From: CAXBMB01 sp052078155 | GTDB taxonomy: Bacteria; Pseudomonadota; Alphaproteobacteria; Kiloniellales; DSM-21159 | Direction of reading: 5' to 3' | Assembly: GCA_052078155.1 (NCBI GenBank) | Contig: JBQJBP010000001.1 | Coordinates: 2,480,001-2,544,000 of the forward strand | Length of the DNA: 64,000 bases | Part shown: piece after piece, positions 16,849-25,347 of the stretch | Layout of the letters: each line of letters begins with the position of its first letter | How positions within the stretch are numbered: the stretch's first letter is position 1 | Translations under genes and position numbers: made by a program | The notes under the pieces: model-generated | What the model was told of the DNA's origin: nothing | Databases searched by the model: none | Seen by the model: the letters and a program-made list of their open reading frames with translations, nothing else

Positions 16849-18756
16849 TCAGGACTTGGTTTTCTTCTTTTTCTTGCGGGAGGCTTTTGATCCTCCGGCA
16901 TCTTCTGTGCCGTCTTCTGCCGGTTTGGCCGCCTTTTTCTTCTTCGGCGCGTGGGTCCCGGCTTTGGGATCAGGCTTTTTCAGTTCCGCAGCGGCGGCTT
17001 CCTGAGCCTTACGGCCAATGGGCACACCCTGGCGTTTCATAATCACAGCCTGCTGGATCACCGAGAGGGTGTTGTTCCAGGTCCAGTAGATCACCAGACC
17101 GGCCGGGAAACTGGCCAGCAGGAAGGTGAAGATGATCGGCATGAACATGAAGACCTTGGCCTGCACCTCATCGGTGGGCTGCGGGTTCAAACGCTGCTGA
17201 ATGAACATGGACAGGCCCATCAGCAGCGGCCAGATGCCCAGGTTGATCAGGTTGAACATGCCCAGATCAGGCACCGTATAGGGCAGCAGACCAAAGAGGT
17301 TCAGGATGCCGCTGGGATCGGGCACCGAAAGATCCTGAATCCAGCCGAAGAACGGCGCCTGGCGCATTTCAATGGTGACGAACAGCACCTTGTAGAGGGA
17401 GAAGAAAACCGGGATCTGCACCAGCACCGGCAGACAGCCGGACACGGGATTGGCCCCTTCTTTCTTGTACAGTGCCATCATCTCCTGATTGAGACGTTGC
17501 TTGTCATCCCCGTACTGTTCACGCAGCACCAGCATCTGTGGCTGTAGCTTGCGCATCTTGGCCATGGATTTGTAAGACTTGTTGGCCAGGGGGAAGAACA
17601 GAGCCTTGATGAAGACCGTCAGGATCAGAATGGCCACACCGAAGTTGCCCACCACGGAGTTGAGCCAGTGCAGGGCCAGGAAGATGGGTTTGGTCAGCCA
17701 GTAGAACCAGCCGAAATCCACCGCCCGGTCAAAACGGGGCACACCATATTCTGCAGCATAGAAATCGATCAGGGTCACTTCCTTGGCACCGGCAAAGAGG
17801 CGGTTGGTCACCTCCGTGCTGCCGCCAGCCGGAATGGACAGGGCGCTGGCCAGGTAATCGGCCTGGAACTTGTCCTGCATTCCGGCCTGCGTGTGCACAA
17901 AACGAGCATTGATTTGGGCAGACTGATCGGGAATGAGCGTAGCCATCCAGTACTTGTCGGTGATGCCCATCCAGCCACCGGTGGATTCCGCGGTGATGGT
18001 GCCGTCATCCACCATGCTGTCGTAGCTGACTTCTTTCAGGGTTTCTTCAAAAACCCCGATCATGCCTTCGTGCAGAATGAAAAAGTCCTGGGTTTCCGGC
18101 ATGCCTGTGCGGGAAACCAAACCGTAAGGCGAGATGGAAATGGCCTGATCAGAACTGTTTTCCACCGCCTGCGTCACGGTGAACATGTAGTTCTCATCAA
18201 TCTGGAAGATGCGCTTGAAACGCAGCCCCTGCCCGTTGTCCCAGGTCAGCGTCACCGGTTGGCCAGGGGTCAGGTTCATGCTGTCAGCACTCCAGACCGT
18301 ATCGCCTGTGGGCAGAGCCAGCGCGCTGTCCGCCCCGGTCCAGCCAAAGTCCGCAAAATAGGGCTTGGGAGCACCGACAGGCGAAAAGAGCACGATTTCA
18401 GGGCTGTCGGGATCCAGCGTCTCACGATACTGCGTCAGGACAATGTCATCGATCCGCGCCCCTTGAAGGGCGATGGAGCCCCGGATGGTGGGCGTATCAA
18501 TGGCAACACGCGCGCCTGCGATGGCGGCGTCCCTTGTGATGGCTTCGGCCTGCAATCCCTCAACCGGCTGATTGATCAAAGGCACGTCACCGCCGGGGGC
18601 TGCAGAAGGAATGTTCTGCCCGGCAGGCGCAGCCTGTTGCTGCGCGGCTTGCCGCTGCGCCAGGCTGTCACGCTGTGGCTGAGCGATAAAAAACTCATAA
18701 CCCAGCAGAATAGCCAGGGAGGCGACAATCGCCAGAATCAGGTTCTTTTGTTCCAT
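16849..18756 (-). CDS. yidC: Membrane protein insertase YidC
   Basis: A 635-residue inner-membrane insertase of the Oxa1 family. An N-terminal transmembrane helix (about residues 5-22) is followed by a large periplasmic beta-sandwich domain (about 60-350) and a C-terminal core of five helices with 'YKSMAKMRKLQPQM' and 'NPVSGCLPVLVQIPVFFSLY'. A Lys-rich cytoplasmic tail ends the protein and may contact ribosomes. The start MEQKN at 18756 is the family norm; an upstream frame adds 12 unrelated residues. It is part of rpmH-rnpA-yidD-yidC. Confidence 0.97.
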   Translation of the reverse strand: MEQKNLILAIVASLAILLGYEFFIAQPQRDSLAQRQAAQQQAAPAGQNIPSAAPGGDVPLINQPVEGLQAEAITRDAAIAGARVAIDTPTIRGSIALQGARIDDIVLTQYRETLDPDSPEIVLFSPVGAPKPYFADFGWTGADSALALPTGDTVWSADSMNLTPGQPVTLTWDNGQGLRFKRIFQIDENYMFTVTQAVENSSDQAISISPYGLVSRTGMPETQDFFILHEGMIGVFEETLKEVSYDSMVDDGTITAESTGGWMGITDKYWMATLIPDQSAQINARFVHTQAGMQDKFQADYLASALSIPAGGSTEVTNRLFAGAKEVTLIDFYAAEYGVPRFDRAVDFGWFYWLTKPIFLALHWLNSVVGNFGVAILILTVFIKALFFPLANKSYKSMAKMRKLQPQMLVLREQYGDDKQRLNQEMMALYKKEGANPVSGCLPVLVQIPVFFSLYKVLFVTIEMRQAPFFGWIQDLSVPDPSGILNLFGLLPYTVPDLGMFNLINLGIWPLLMGLSMFIQQRLNPQPTDEVQAKVFMFMPIIFTFLLASFPAGLVIYWTWNNTLSVIQQAVIMKRQGVPIGRKAQEAAAAELKKPDPKAGTHAPKKKKAAKPAEDGTEDAGGSKASRKKKKKTKS

Positions 18757-18886
18757 TACGCAGAGTGGCTCCAGCGGAACGAGATCAGACAACAGAAAGC
18801 CCGGAACGGCTCTTCCACGCTGTGTTGATCACAGGGTTGTAAGCAAGGGCAACAGGACCGCGCCCGTTACAGGCGCGGCTGCTTTC

Positions 18887-19276
18887 CTAATGGTGACTAC
18901 CGCAACAAACATTACGGTTTGATGTTTTTAGACCGGCCAGCTGATCAGACGACCTGTTCGCTGAGAAACTGTTTTTGTCAGCTTCCCCGGATCGGGCTGT
19001 CGGTTCGGGAACGGGATCATAGCCCCAACCACCCCAAGGATGGCAGCGGCAAATTCGAGAAAATGCCAACCAGCCGCCTTTCAGGGGGCCATGCTGGCGT
19101 AAAGCCGTTAACGCATAGGACGAACAGCTGGGCTCATAACGGCAGTTTTTGGGCAGCAAAGGAGAGATGCCATAGCGGTAGACCTGCACCGGAGACACCA
19201 GCAGCAGCACGAGAGCTTTTTTCATGACGGCAAGCGAACGGGCCAGCCAAAGTGACTTTTGCCCCTTACGTGTCAT
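18887..19276 (-). CDS. yidD: Membrane insertion efficiency factor YidD
   Basis: A 129-residue protein with the YidD core 'YRYGISPLLPKNCRYEPSCS', the three conserved Cys and 'GGWLAFSRICRCHPWGG'. It is an inner-face membrane-associated helper of YidC. GGGAG precedes the ATG at 19276, which lies inside the end of rnpA (overlap 11 bases), pointing to translational coupling. A shorter start at 19225 (MKKAL) is possible but lacks a ribosome site. The C-terminal tail of about 45 residues is longer than usual. Confidence 0.93.
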   Translation of the reverse strand: MTRKGQKSLWLARSLAVMKKALVLLLVSPVQVYRYGISPLLPKNCRYEPSCSSYALTALRQHGPLKGGWLAFSRICRCHPWGGWGYDPVPEPTARSGEADKNSFSANRSSDQLAGLKTSNRNVCCGSHH

Positions 19277-19901
19277 GGTTCTGCTCTCCCTTCGCCAGTT
19301 TGTCCTGCCCTGCCTTGTGCCGGGGCCTGGAACCCTGGCTGTGGCCAGTCCCCTCGGAACGGCGCCCGCCTTTGCGGCGGGAAGCCTGGCGGCTGCCATT
19401 GCGGCCTGCCGGACCCGAGCGTCTGATTTTGTTCTGACGCTCTCTGTAAGCCTCTTCAGGCAAAGCCACAACCTCCAGCGCCCTGGTCAGATCCCGGGTG
19501 AGATCGTCAAAGTCGCGGGTCAGGGTTCCTGCCCGGGCGATCAGCACATAATCAGTGCCATCATTGCCCAGACGCGGCAAAAGGTCAGCGGCCACAGCAC
19601 GCAAACGCCGCCGCGCGCGGTTGCGGGCGACGGCGGATCCGACTTTTTTACTGGCCGTAAAACCAACCCGAATCTGCTGAGCAGCCAGGTTGTTATCTGC
19701 TTCCGAGGAGGCTGCAGGTCCCTTTGACAGGCTCTCAGAGGCCTCTTTGCTCAGTCGAACAAAGGGAACCACCCTGACAGGTGTCTCCTGGGATGATCTG
19801 CAATAAGCCTGCAAAACCAGGCCCCGGGTTGGCCACAATCGGCCTCGTCCGGCTGCCCTGAGGAATTCCGGCCTTTTTGTCAGCCGCCCTACCTCGGGCA
19901 T
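19266..19901 (-). CDS. rnpA: Ribonuclease P protein component, enlarged
   Basis: This is the protein subunit of RNase P, which helps M1 RNA process pre-tRNAs. The core 'FTASKKVGSAVARNRARRRLR' with the RNR signature is at about residues 81-101. At 211 residues it is far longer than the usual 110-130. About 35 residues are inserted between the first strand (to about residue 34) and the core, and a basic, low-complexity tail of roughly 60 residues follows residue 150. It starts 11 bases after the rpmH stop and overlaps yidD at its 3' end. Confidence 0.92.
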   Translation of the reverse strand: MPEVGRLTKRPEFLRAAGRGRLWPTRGLVLQAYCRSSQETPVRVVPFVRLSKEASESLSKGPAASSEADNNLAAQQIRVGFTASKKVGSAVARNRARRRLRAVAADLLPRLGNDGTDYVLIARAGTLTRDFDDLTRDLTRALEVVALPEEAYRERQNKIRRSGPAGRNGSRQASRRKGGRRSEGTGHSQGSRPRHKAGQDKLAKGEQNHDT

Positions 19902-19912
19902 GATGCTCGTCC

Positions 19913-20047
19913 TTAAGCAGACAGGCGCTTACGGCCTTTGGTGCGACGGCGCGCGATGACTCGACGACCACCAACGGTGGCCATGCGGCTGCGGAATCCG
20001 TGGCGGCGCTTGCGAACAAGCACGCTGGGCTGATACGTGCGCTTCAC
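19913..20047 (-). CDS. rpmH: 50S ribosomal protein L34
   Basis: A 44-codon gene with GTG start at 20047. The translation begins with KRTYQPSVLVRKRRHGF and ends KGRKRLSA, which is the complete canonical L34. GGAG lies about 12 bases upstream. It heads the rpmH-rnpA-yidD-yidC-engB-argB series on the minus strand. Confidence 0.97.
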   Translation of the reverse strand: MKRTYQPSVLVRKRRHGFRSRMATVGGRRVIARRRTKGRKRLSA

Positions 20048-20466
20048 GTCTCTGTCTCCATACCTAAAATCTGTGTTGAGGCGCGTGTATAGAAGGGGGC
20101 CTGCGTCCTGTCAACGACTCCCTCGGCGAAAAACCGCCAGAAAAGCTGATTCCCGGCAAATAGCCGTCCTGCAGGGAACGCAGCACTCGCCTTTCAAAGA
20201 AAACCCCTACGGACCAAAGGCTCTCTTCCCCCAAAGTAACCCAAGAGACCCGCTCAGGAAAAGGCCCGTGGGATAACTGCCTCGCAAAGGCCTCACCAGA
20301 TGGTGACTGGCTCGCGAGGAGCAATCAGTCCACATAGGGCTAAGAGGCACGGCGAAAGACAAAACGCCGGAAGCTCTAAGTTAAATCGACGTTCAAGTTG
20401 GCCGAGACAAAAAAAGCCGCGAACAGGCCAACTGCTGTGTTAACAAAACAAAAGAGTTCCCAGGCG
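20048..20466. other. Divergent intergenic region upstream of rpmH
   Basis: The 419-base gap between rpmH and the TVP38-type gene must hold both promoters. A single TTATCCCAC-like site on the minus strand (about 20268-20276) resembles a DnaA box, but there is no cluster and no dnaA, so no origin is called. A TTG-initiated extension of the downstream frame into this region (20398) is not convincing. Confidence 0.45.
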
Positions 20467-21252
20467 ATGAGTGTAATGGACAAAACAAACAATAAGATCT
20501 CACCACCCAACTCGGCTGATTCTTCCTCAGCGCCGGCGGCGAAGCCCGCCAAACTCTCTTTCAAACGAATTTTGCCTCTGCTGATCCTTATTGTTGGGGG
20601 CACAGCCTTTTGGCTGGCTTTCGGCGAGTACCTCTCGTTTGAGATGCTCAAGTCCAACCGGGAAACGCTGACGGCTTATGTGGCTGAAAACCAGGTCTCA
20701 GCCGCGTTGATCTTCATGGCCATCTACGCCCTGGTGGTCGCCTTTTCGATCCCCGGCGGTGTCATCATGACCTTGCTCGGCGGTTTCCTCTTCGGGAACA
20801 TCGAAGGCACCATCCTGGTGACCTTTGCCGCCACCCTGGGATCGCTGGCTGTCTTTCTGGCCGCCCGCACCGCCTTTGCGGACTACTTTCACAGCAAAGT
20901 CGGCCACCTGCTGCATCGGCTGGAAGAAGGGTTCCAGGAAAACGCCCTCAGCTATCTTCTCTTTCTGCGCCTGGTGCCGCTCTTTCCCTTCTGGCTGGTC
21001 AATATCGTGCCTGCGTTCCTGGGCGTCAGCACCCGCGTCTACTTTATCGGCACCCTGATCGGCATCATTCCCGGCACCTTTGTGTTTGTATCCGTCGGCA
21101 ATGGCCTGGGTGCGATCTTTGAAGAAGGCGGCACACCGGACCTTTCCGTGCTCTTTACCGCCGAGGTTCTGACACCCATCCTGGGTCTGGCGCTGATCTC
21201 GCTCATTCCCGTTGCTTACAAAAAGCTCAAAAAACGACCGGGCAAAAGCTAA
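20467..21252 (+). CDS. TVP38/TMEM64 (SNARE-associated, DedA-like) membrane protein
   Basis: A 261-residue polytopic inner-membrane protein of the VTT/TVP38 family. About six hydrophobic segments are visible. The family core is seen in 'FSIPGGVIMTLLGGFLFG' (about residues 91-108), 'FLRLVPLFPFWLVNIVPAFLG' and 'GTFVFVSVGNG'. Relatives act in lipid scrambling and membrane homeostasis. The ATG at 20467 has AGG just before it. It is followed by a disulfide-reductase-type flavoprotein on the same strand, a pairing also seen as gene fusions and neighbours in other bacteria. Confidence 0.9.
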   Translation: MSVMDKTNNKISPPNSADSSSAPAAKPAKLSFKRILPLLILIVGGTAFWLAFGEYLSFEMLKSNRETLTAYVAENQVSAALIFMAIYALVVAFSIPGGVIMTLLGGFLFGNIEGTILVTFAATLGSLAVFLAARTAFADYFHSKVGHLLHRLEEGFQENALSYLLFLRLVPLFPFWLVNIVPAFLGVSTRVYFIGTLIGIIPGTFVFVSVGNGLGAIFEEGGTPDLSVLFTAEVLTPILGLALISLIPVAYKKLKKRPGKS

Positions 21253-21445
21253 GCTTCTCCCCGGTTCCTGATCCTCTCATCCCTACAGTCACAGCCACGT
21301 CGACTGGAGTGTACAGTGGACCCGGTCGCGGATCCCTGCCAGAGCAGGGCCGCCCTTCTCTGCCAGGCTTTTGCAGGCGCTGGCAGAACCAGCCCACAGT
21401 CCCTGTCCTTCAGGTCACGACAGCTAGAAATGATCGGTCATCATC

Positions 21446-22876
21446 ATGGGTAAAAGATACAGCACTGATATCTGCGTCATCGGCGGTGGTTCCGCTGGCT
21501 TGTCCATCATTGCCGGGGCCCAGCAAATGGGCGCAGACACGCTGCTGGTTGAAAAAGGCAAGATGGGGGGCGACTGCCTGAACTATGGCTGCGTTCCCTC
21601 CAAATCTCTGCTGGCCGCAGGCAAGGCTGCAAAGGCCGGAAAAGACGCCCGGGCTTTCGGTGTCGACTATCCGGCCCCTCAGATCGACTTCCAGCGGGTG
21701 CATGACCATGTTGAAGGTGTCATTGCCGGCATTGCCCCGCACGATTCCCAGGAACGCTTTGAGGGTTTGGGCGCCACGGTTCTGCGCGAGGCTGCGCGGT
21801 TCAACAGCCCCACCGAAATCCAGGTCGGCGAGGACACTGTTACGGCCCGCCGTTTTGTCATTGCCACCGGGTCCAGTGCTTTTATCCCGCCCATTCCCGG
21901 CTTGCAGGACGTTTCCTATCTGACCAATGAAACCATTTTCACCCTGACAGAAAAACCTGACCACCTGATTGTCATCGGCGGCGGCCCCATTGGCTGCGAA
22001 CTGGGCCAGGCCTATCGCCACCTGGGGGCTGACGTGACCGTGGTGGAAATGTTCTCCATCATGCCCAAGGACGATCCGGAGCTGGTTGAGGTGGTTCGCC
22101 AGCGTCTGACGGAAGAAGGCATGACCCTGGCCGAAAACACCCAGGTGAAATCAGTTGCCCCCGGCGCCGACGGCAAAGGTGTGGTGGTAACAGTGGAAAA
22201 GGATGGCCAGGAAAGTCACATCAGCGGCTCCCATCTGCTGGTGGCTGCGGGCCGTGCGCCCAATGTGGAGGGCCTGAACCTGGAAGCCGCAGGCATCGAC
22301 TATGACCGCAGGGGCATCAAGGTGGACAAAGGTCTGCGCACCAGCAACCGCAAAGTCTACGCCGCCGGGGACGTGGCCGGGGGCTTCCAGTTCACCCACA
22401 TGGCCGGTTACGACGCAGGCATCATCATCAAAAGCGCCCTGTTCCGGCTGCCCGCCAAAGTCGACCACAAGGCTGTGCCCTGGGTTTCCTTTACGGAGCC
22501 GGAACTGGCCAACGTGGGCATGACAGAGGCCATGGCCAAGGCTGCGGGAGAAAGCTATCAGGTTCTGAGCTGGCCCTTTAAGGAGAACGACCGGGCGCGG
22601 GCAGAACACCAGACAGAAGGTCTGGCCAAGGTCATCATCACCCCCAAAGGCAAAATCCTGGGGGCCGCTTTGGTCGGGCACGGAGCCGGGGAGCAGATCC
22701 TTCCCTGGGGACTGGCCATCGCCAACAAACTGAAGATCGGCGCCATGGCCACAGTCATTGCGCCCTACCCCACCTACAGCGAGATCAACAAACGGGCAGC
22801 AGGGAGTTTTTACTCGCCCAAGCTTTTCTCGGAGAAAACAAAGCGCATCGTCCGCTTCCTGGCAAAGTTCGGCTGA
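21446..22876 (+). CDS. Pyridine nucleotide-disulfide oxidoreductase (mercuric reductase/Lpd-like)
   Basis: A 476-residue FAD enzyme. FAD motif 'VIGGGSAG' is at residues 12-19, the redox disulfide in 'GGDCLNYGCVPSK' is at about 45-52, the NAD(P) motif 'VIGGGPIGCELG' is near 173 and the C-terminal dimerisation domain is complete. It lacks the N-terminal metal-binding domain and the C-terminal Cys pair of true MerA, and it is not beside 2-oxo acid dehydrogenase genes. It therefore belongs to the orphan group often found with TVP38/TMEM64 proteins such as its upstream neighbour. The natural disulfide substrate is unknown. Confidence 0.9.
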   Translation: MGKRYSTDICVIGGGSAGLSIIAGAQQMGADTLLVEKGKMGGDCLNYGCVPSKSLLAAGKAAKAGKDARAFGVDYPAPQIDFQRVHDHVEGVIAGIAPHDSQERFEGLGATVLREAARFNSPTEIQVGEDTVTARRFVIATGSSAFIPPIPGLQDVSYLTNETIFTLTEKPDHLIVIGGGPIGCELGQAYRHLGADVTVVEMFSIMPKDDPELVEVVRQRLTEEGMTLAENTQVKSVAPGADGKGVVVTVEKDGQESHISGSHLLVAAGRAPNVEGLNLEAAGIDYDRRGIKVDKGLRTSNRKVYAAGDVAGGFQFTHMAGYDAGIIIKSALFRLPAKVDHKAVPWVSFTEPELANVGMTEAMAKAAGESYQVLSWPFKENDRARAEHQTEGLAKVIITPKGKILGAALVGHGAGEQILPWGLAIANKLKIGAMATVIAPYPTYSEINKRAAGSFYSPKLFSEKTKRIVRFLAKFG

Positions 22877-23257
22877 CCGGTTTGCCGGAAGGCGATGATC
22901 TGCCCTGTGCCTGCCCAGGCAGAAGCAGCAGCAAAGATTGGAATGACAGGAGGGGCCTCAATGGATGGGGCCCCTCTTTTGTGTGTAGACTAAACAATTA
23001 GTCCCCGTCCTCTGCCGAGGCCTGTTTTCAACGGTCAAAACAACCTCTTTTCTACCGGAAATTAAGAAAGAAAAGAAGTTTTTACCTTTCTGGAAAAAAT
23101 CATAAAGTGATGAAAAATAAAGCAAAATGCCCAGAATTGAGGCAAGTAATAATCTTACATCAAATGAGGTACTACTGACCAATTGCCAAGCGAATTGTTA
23201 CTCGTCAGGATAATCATAAGAGAAAAGCCTCAAAAAGAGGTCCGATAACAGGTTGGC
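22877..23257. other. AT-rich regulatory region upstream of the polyamine-type transporter
   Basis: The gap opens with a terminator (22950-22980). From about 22981 to 23257 composition is markedly richer in A and T than the neighbouring genes. It is the only plausible site for the promoter of the potA-B-C genes. No promoter match is good enough to position and no gene is seen. Confidence 0.5.
22950..22980 (+). terminator. Rho-independent terminator after flavoprotein gene
   Basis: GAGGGGCC (22950-22957) pairs with GGCCCCTC (22969-22976) and is followed by TTTT. Confidence 0.85.
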
Positions 23258-24406
23258 ATGCAGGGGGTTCTCGTGACGGGTGAGGTGAAGAACAGTCAGG
23301 GTAAAGCACAAACCCAGGAAGTGGCTGTCGATATTGGCGGTGTGACAAAGATTTTTGGTGGCGGACAGGACCAGGTGGTTGCCCTGGACAATGTCTCTCT
23401 GTCCATCAGTGAAAACGAGTTCTTCACCCTGCTGGGACCATCCGGCTGCGGGAAGACCACGCTGCTGCGCATGATCGCCGGGTTTGAACACCCCACCAGC
23501 GGCGAAATTCTGCTGCACGGCTCCGACATTACGGCCCTGCCGCCCTTCAAACGCCCGGTAAACACGGTTTTCCAAAGTTACGCCCTCTTCCCACACATGA
23601 CAGTGGCGGAGAACATTGGGTTTGGCCTGGAAATGATGGGCCGCTCCAAAGCCGAGGTCGCTCAAGGCGTTGATGACATGCTGCAGCTGGTGCAGATGAC
23701 CGCCCTGAAAGACCGGAAAACCAGCCAGCTGTCCGGCGGCCAGCAGCAGCGTGTGGCGCTGGCCCGGGCTCTGGCACCCCATCCAAAAGTTCTGCTGCTG
23801 GACGAACCCCTGTCTGCGCTGGATCTGAAGCTGCGCAAAGAGATGCAGATCGAACTGAAGCGGCTGCAGCACGAAACCGGCATCACCTTTATCTTCGTGA
23901 CCCACGATCAGGAAGAAGCCCTGACCATGTCAGACCGGGTCGCGGTAATGAGCGCCGGGAAGGTGCGGCAGGTTGGGCCGCCCCGAGAAATCTACGAGCA
24001 TCCGGCGGACCGCTTTGTCGCTGACTTCATCGGCGAAACCAACTTCCTCAGCGCCACCCTCCAGTCCCAGAAGGACGGATTGGCAGAAGTTCAGCTCAGT
24101 TCCGGTAAAACGATCGAGGCCAGCCTGCCAAAAGACTGGGACGCCGGCGCATCCAAAGAAGCCAGCATCGTTATCCGGCCGGAGCACAGCTATCTGGTCT
24201 CGTCTGATGAAGACTCCCTTTTGCAGGGACAGCTCAACACCATCGTCTACTTCGGCACCGATACCCACTATCACCTGACGCTGGAAACAGGCGAAGCCTT
24301 CATCGTACGGGCCCAGAACACCCGCGATGAGTCAGGACAGTTCAGCGAAGGCCAGAAAGTCGGGGTTTCCTTCGGTGACCGGGCCGCTCAGGTACTGAGG
24401 GATTGA
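23258..24406 (+). CDS. potA: ABC transporter ATP-binding protein, spermidine/putrescine type
   Basis: A 382-residue ATPase. Walker A 'GPSGCGKTT' (about residues 62-70), Q-loop 'NTVFQSYALFPHMT', signature 'LSGGQQQRVALARAL', Walker B 'VLLLDEPLSALD' and the H-loop 'FVTHDQEEA' are all intact. The C-terminal TOBE-like regulatory domain (about 290-380) fits the PotA/PotG group. It energises the two permeases encoded directly downstream. The stop overlaps the region just before the next ATG, so translation is coupled. Confidence 0.94.
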   Translation: MQGVLVTGEVKNSQGKAQTQEVAVDIGGVTKIFGGGQDQVVALDNVSLSISENEFFTLLGPSGCGKTTLLRMIAGFEHPTSGEILLHGSDITALPPFKRPVNTVFQSYALFPHMTVAENIGFGLEMMGRSKAEVAQGVDDMLQLVQMTALKDRKTSQLSGGQQQRVALARALAPHPKVLLLDEPLSALDLKLRKEMQIELKRLQHETGITFIFVTHDQEEALTMSDRVAVMSAGKVRQVGPPREIYEHPADRFVADFIGETNFLSATLQSQKDGLAEVQLSSGKTIEASLPKDWDAGASKEASIVIRPEHSYLVSSDEDSLLQGQLNTIVYFGTDTHYHLTLETGEAFIVRAQNTRDESGQFSEGQKVGVSFGDRAAQVLRD

Positions 24407-24411
24407 GCGCC

Positions 24412-25347
24412 ATGAGCAGCGTAACCTCCCCCACCACCTCTTCTCCCGGAGAGGATCTGGAAAAGGCACAGGCCCGGAATCGCTGGCTGCTGCTGTCCCC
24501 GGCTTTGACGCTGATTGGTCTGGCCGCTGCCGGACCGCTGCTGATCGTGCTGGTTTATTCTTTCCTCCAAAAAGGCGCTTACGCCGGTGTGGTCTGGGAG
24601 TTTTCCTGGGACGCCTGGTTCAACGTGTTGCTGGAACAGGATATCTTTGACGACACCATCGGCTTTGCTTCAGCCCACGGTCTGATTTTCCTGCGCTCCA
24701 TCAAGCTGGCATTCCTGGCCACATTCCTGGCCTTTGTTTTCGGCTTTCCAACGGCCTACTTCATTGCCACACGCCCGGAAAAGACCCGGAACATCTGGCT
24801 CTTCCTGGTGACCATTCCCTTCTGGACCAACCTCTTGATCCGGACCTTTGCCATCATGGAGATCATCCGCAACGAAGGGGTGATCAATCTGTTGCTGATC
24901 AACAGCGGTCTGATTTCAGAGCCCATCCAGATGCTCTACACCGACTTCGCCATCGCGCTGGGTCTGCTCTATGTCTACCTGCCGCTGATGGTGCTGCCGT
25001 TGTACGCCAGCATTGAGAAGCTTGATTTTCGGTTGGTGGAGGCGGGCTACGACCTTTACGCCAACCGCTGGAAGGTGCTGCGAAAGGTCATCTTCCCCCT
25101 GATCAAACCGGGGGTGATCGCCGGGTCTATTCTGGTCTTCATTCCAGCCATCGGGGCCTATGTGACCCCGCGCGTGCTGGGGGGTGGCAAGAACATGATG
25201 CTGGGCAATCTGATCGAGTTCCAGTTTGGTCAGGGGCGCAACTGGCCTCTGGGCTCAGCGCTGTCCCTGTCGTTGATGGCCTTCGTTATGGTGGCTCTTT
25301 TCATCTACGTTAAAAACACCACCGGTAAGGGGGCCCACCATGGCTGA
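24412..25347 (+). CDS. potB: ABC transporter permease, PotB/PotH type
   Basis: A 311-residue permease with six predicted membrane helices. The EAA loop is seen in 'EAGYDLYANRWKVLRKVIFPLIKPG' (about residues 212-236), which docks on the ATPase. ATG 24412 follows AGGGA; an in-frame TTG three codons earlier is less likely. It overlaps the next permease gene by eight bases. Together with potA, potC and potD it forms a complete polyamine-type importer. Confidence 0.93.
   Translation: MSSVTSPTTSSPGEDLEKAQARNRWLLLSPALTLIGLAAAGPLLIVLVYSFLQKGAYAGVVWEFSWDAWFNVLLEQDIFDDTIGFASAHGLIFLRSIKLAFLATFLAFVFGFPTAYFIATRPEKTRNIWLFLVTIPFWTNLLIRTFAIMEIIRNEGVINLLLINSGLISEPIQMLYTDFAIALGLLYVYLPLMVLPLYASIEKLDFRLVEAGYDLYANRWKVLRKVIFPLIKPGVIAGSILVFIPAIGAYVTPRVLGGGKNMMLGNLIEFQFGQGRNWPLGSALSLSLMAFVMVALFIYVKNTTGKGAHHG

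Noticed and set aside
20048..20466. Chromosome origin next to rpmH
   Set aside because: Only one DnaA-box-like sequence is seen, with no dnaA, dnaN or box cluster.
21446..22876. Mercury-resistance merA
   Set aside because: The N-terminal heavy-metal domain, the C-terminal Cys pair and all other mer genes are missing.
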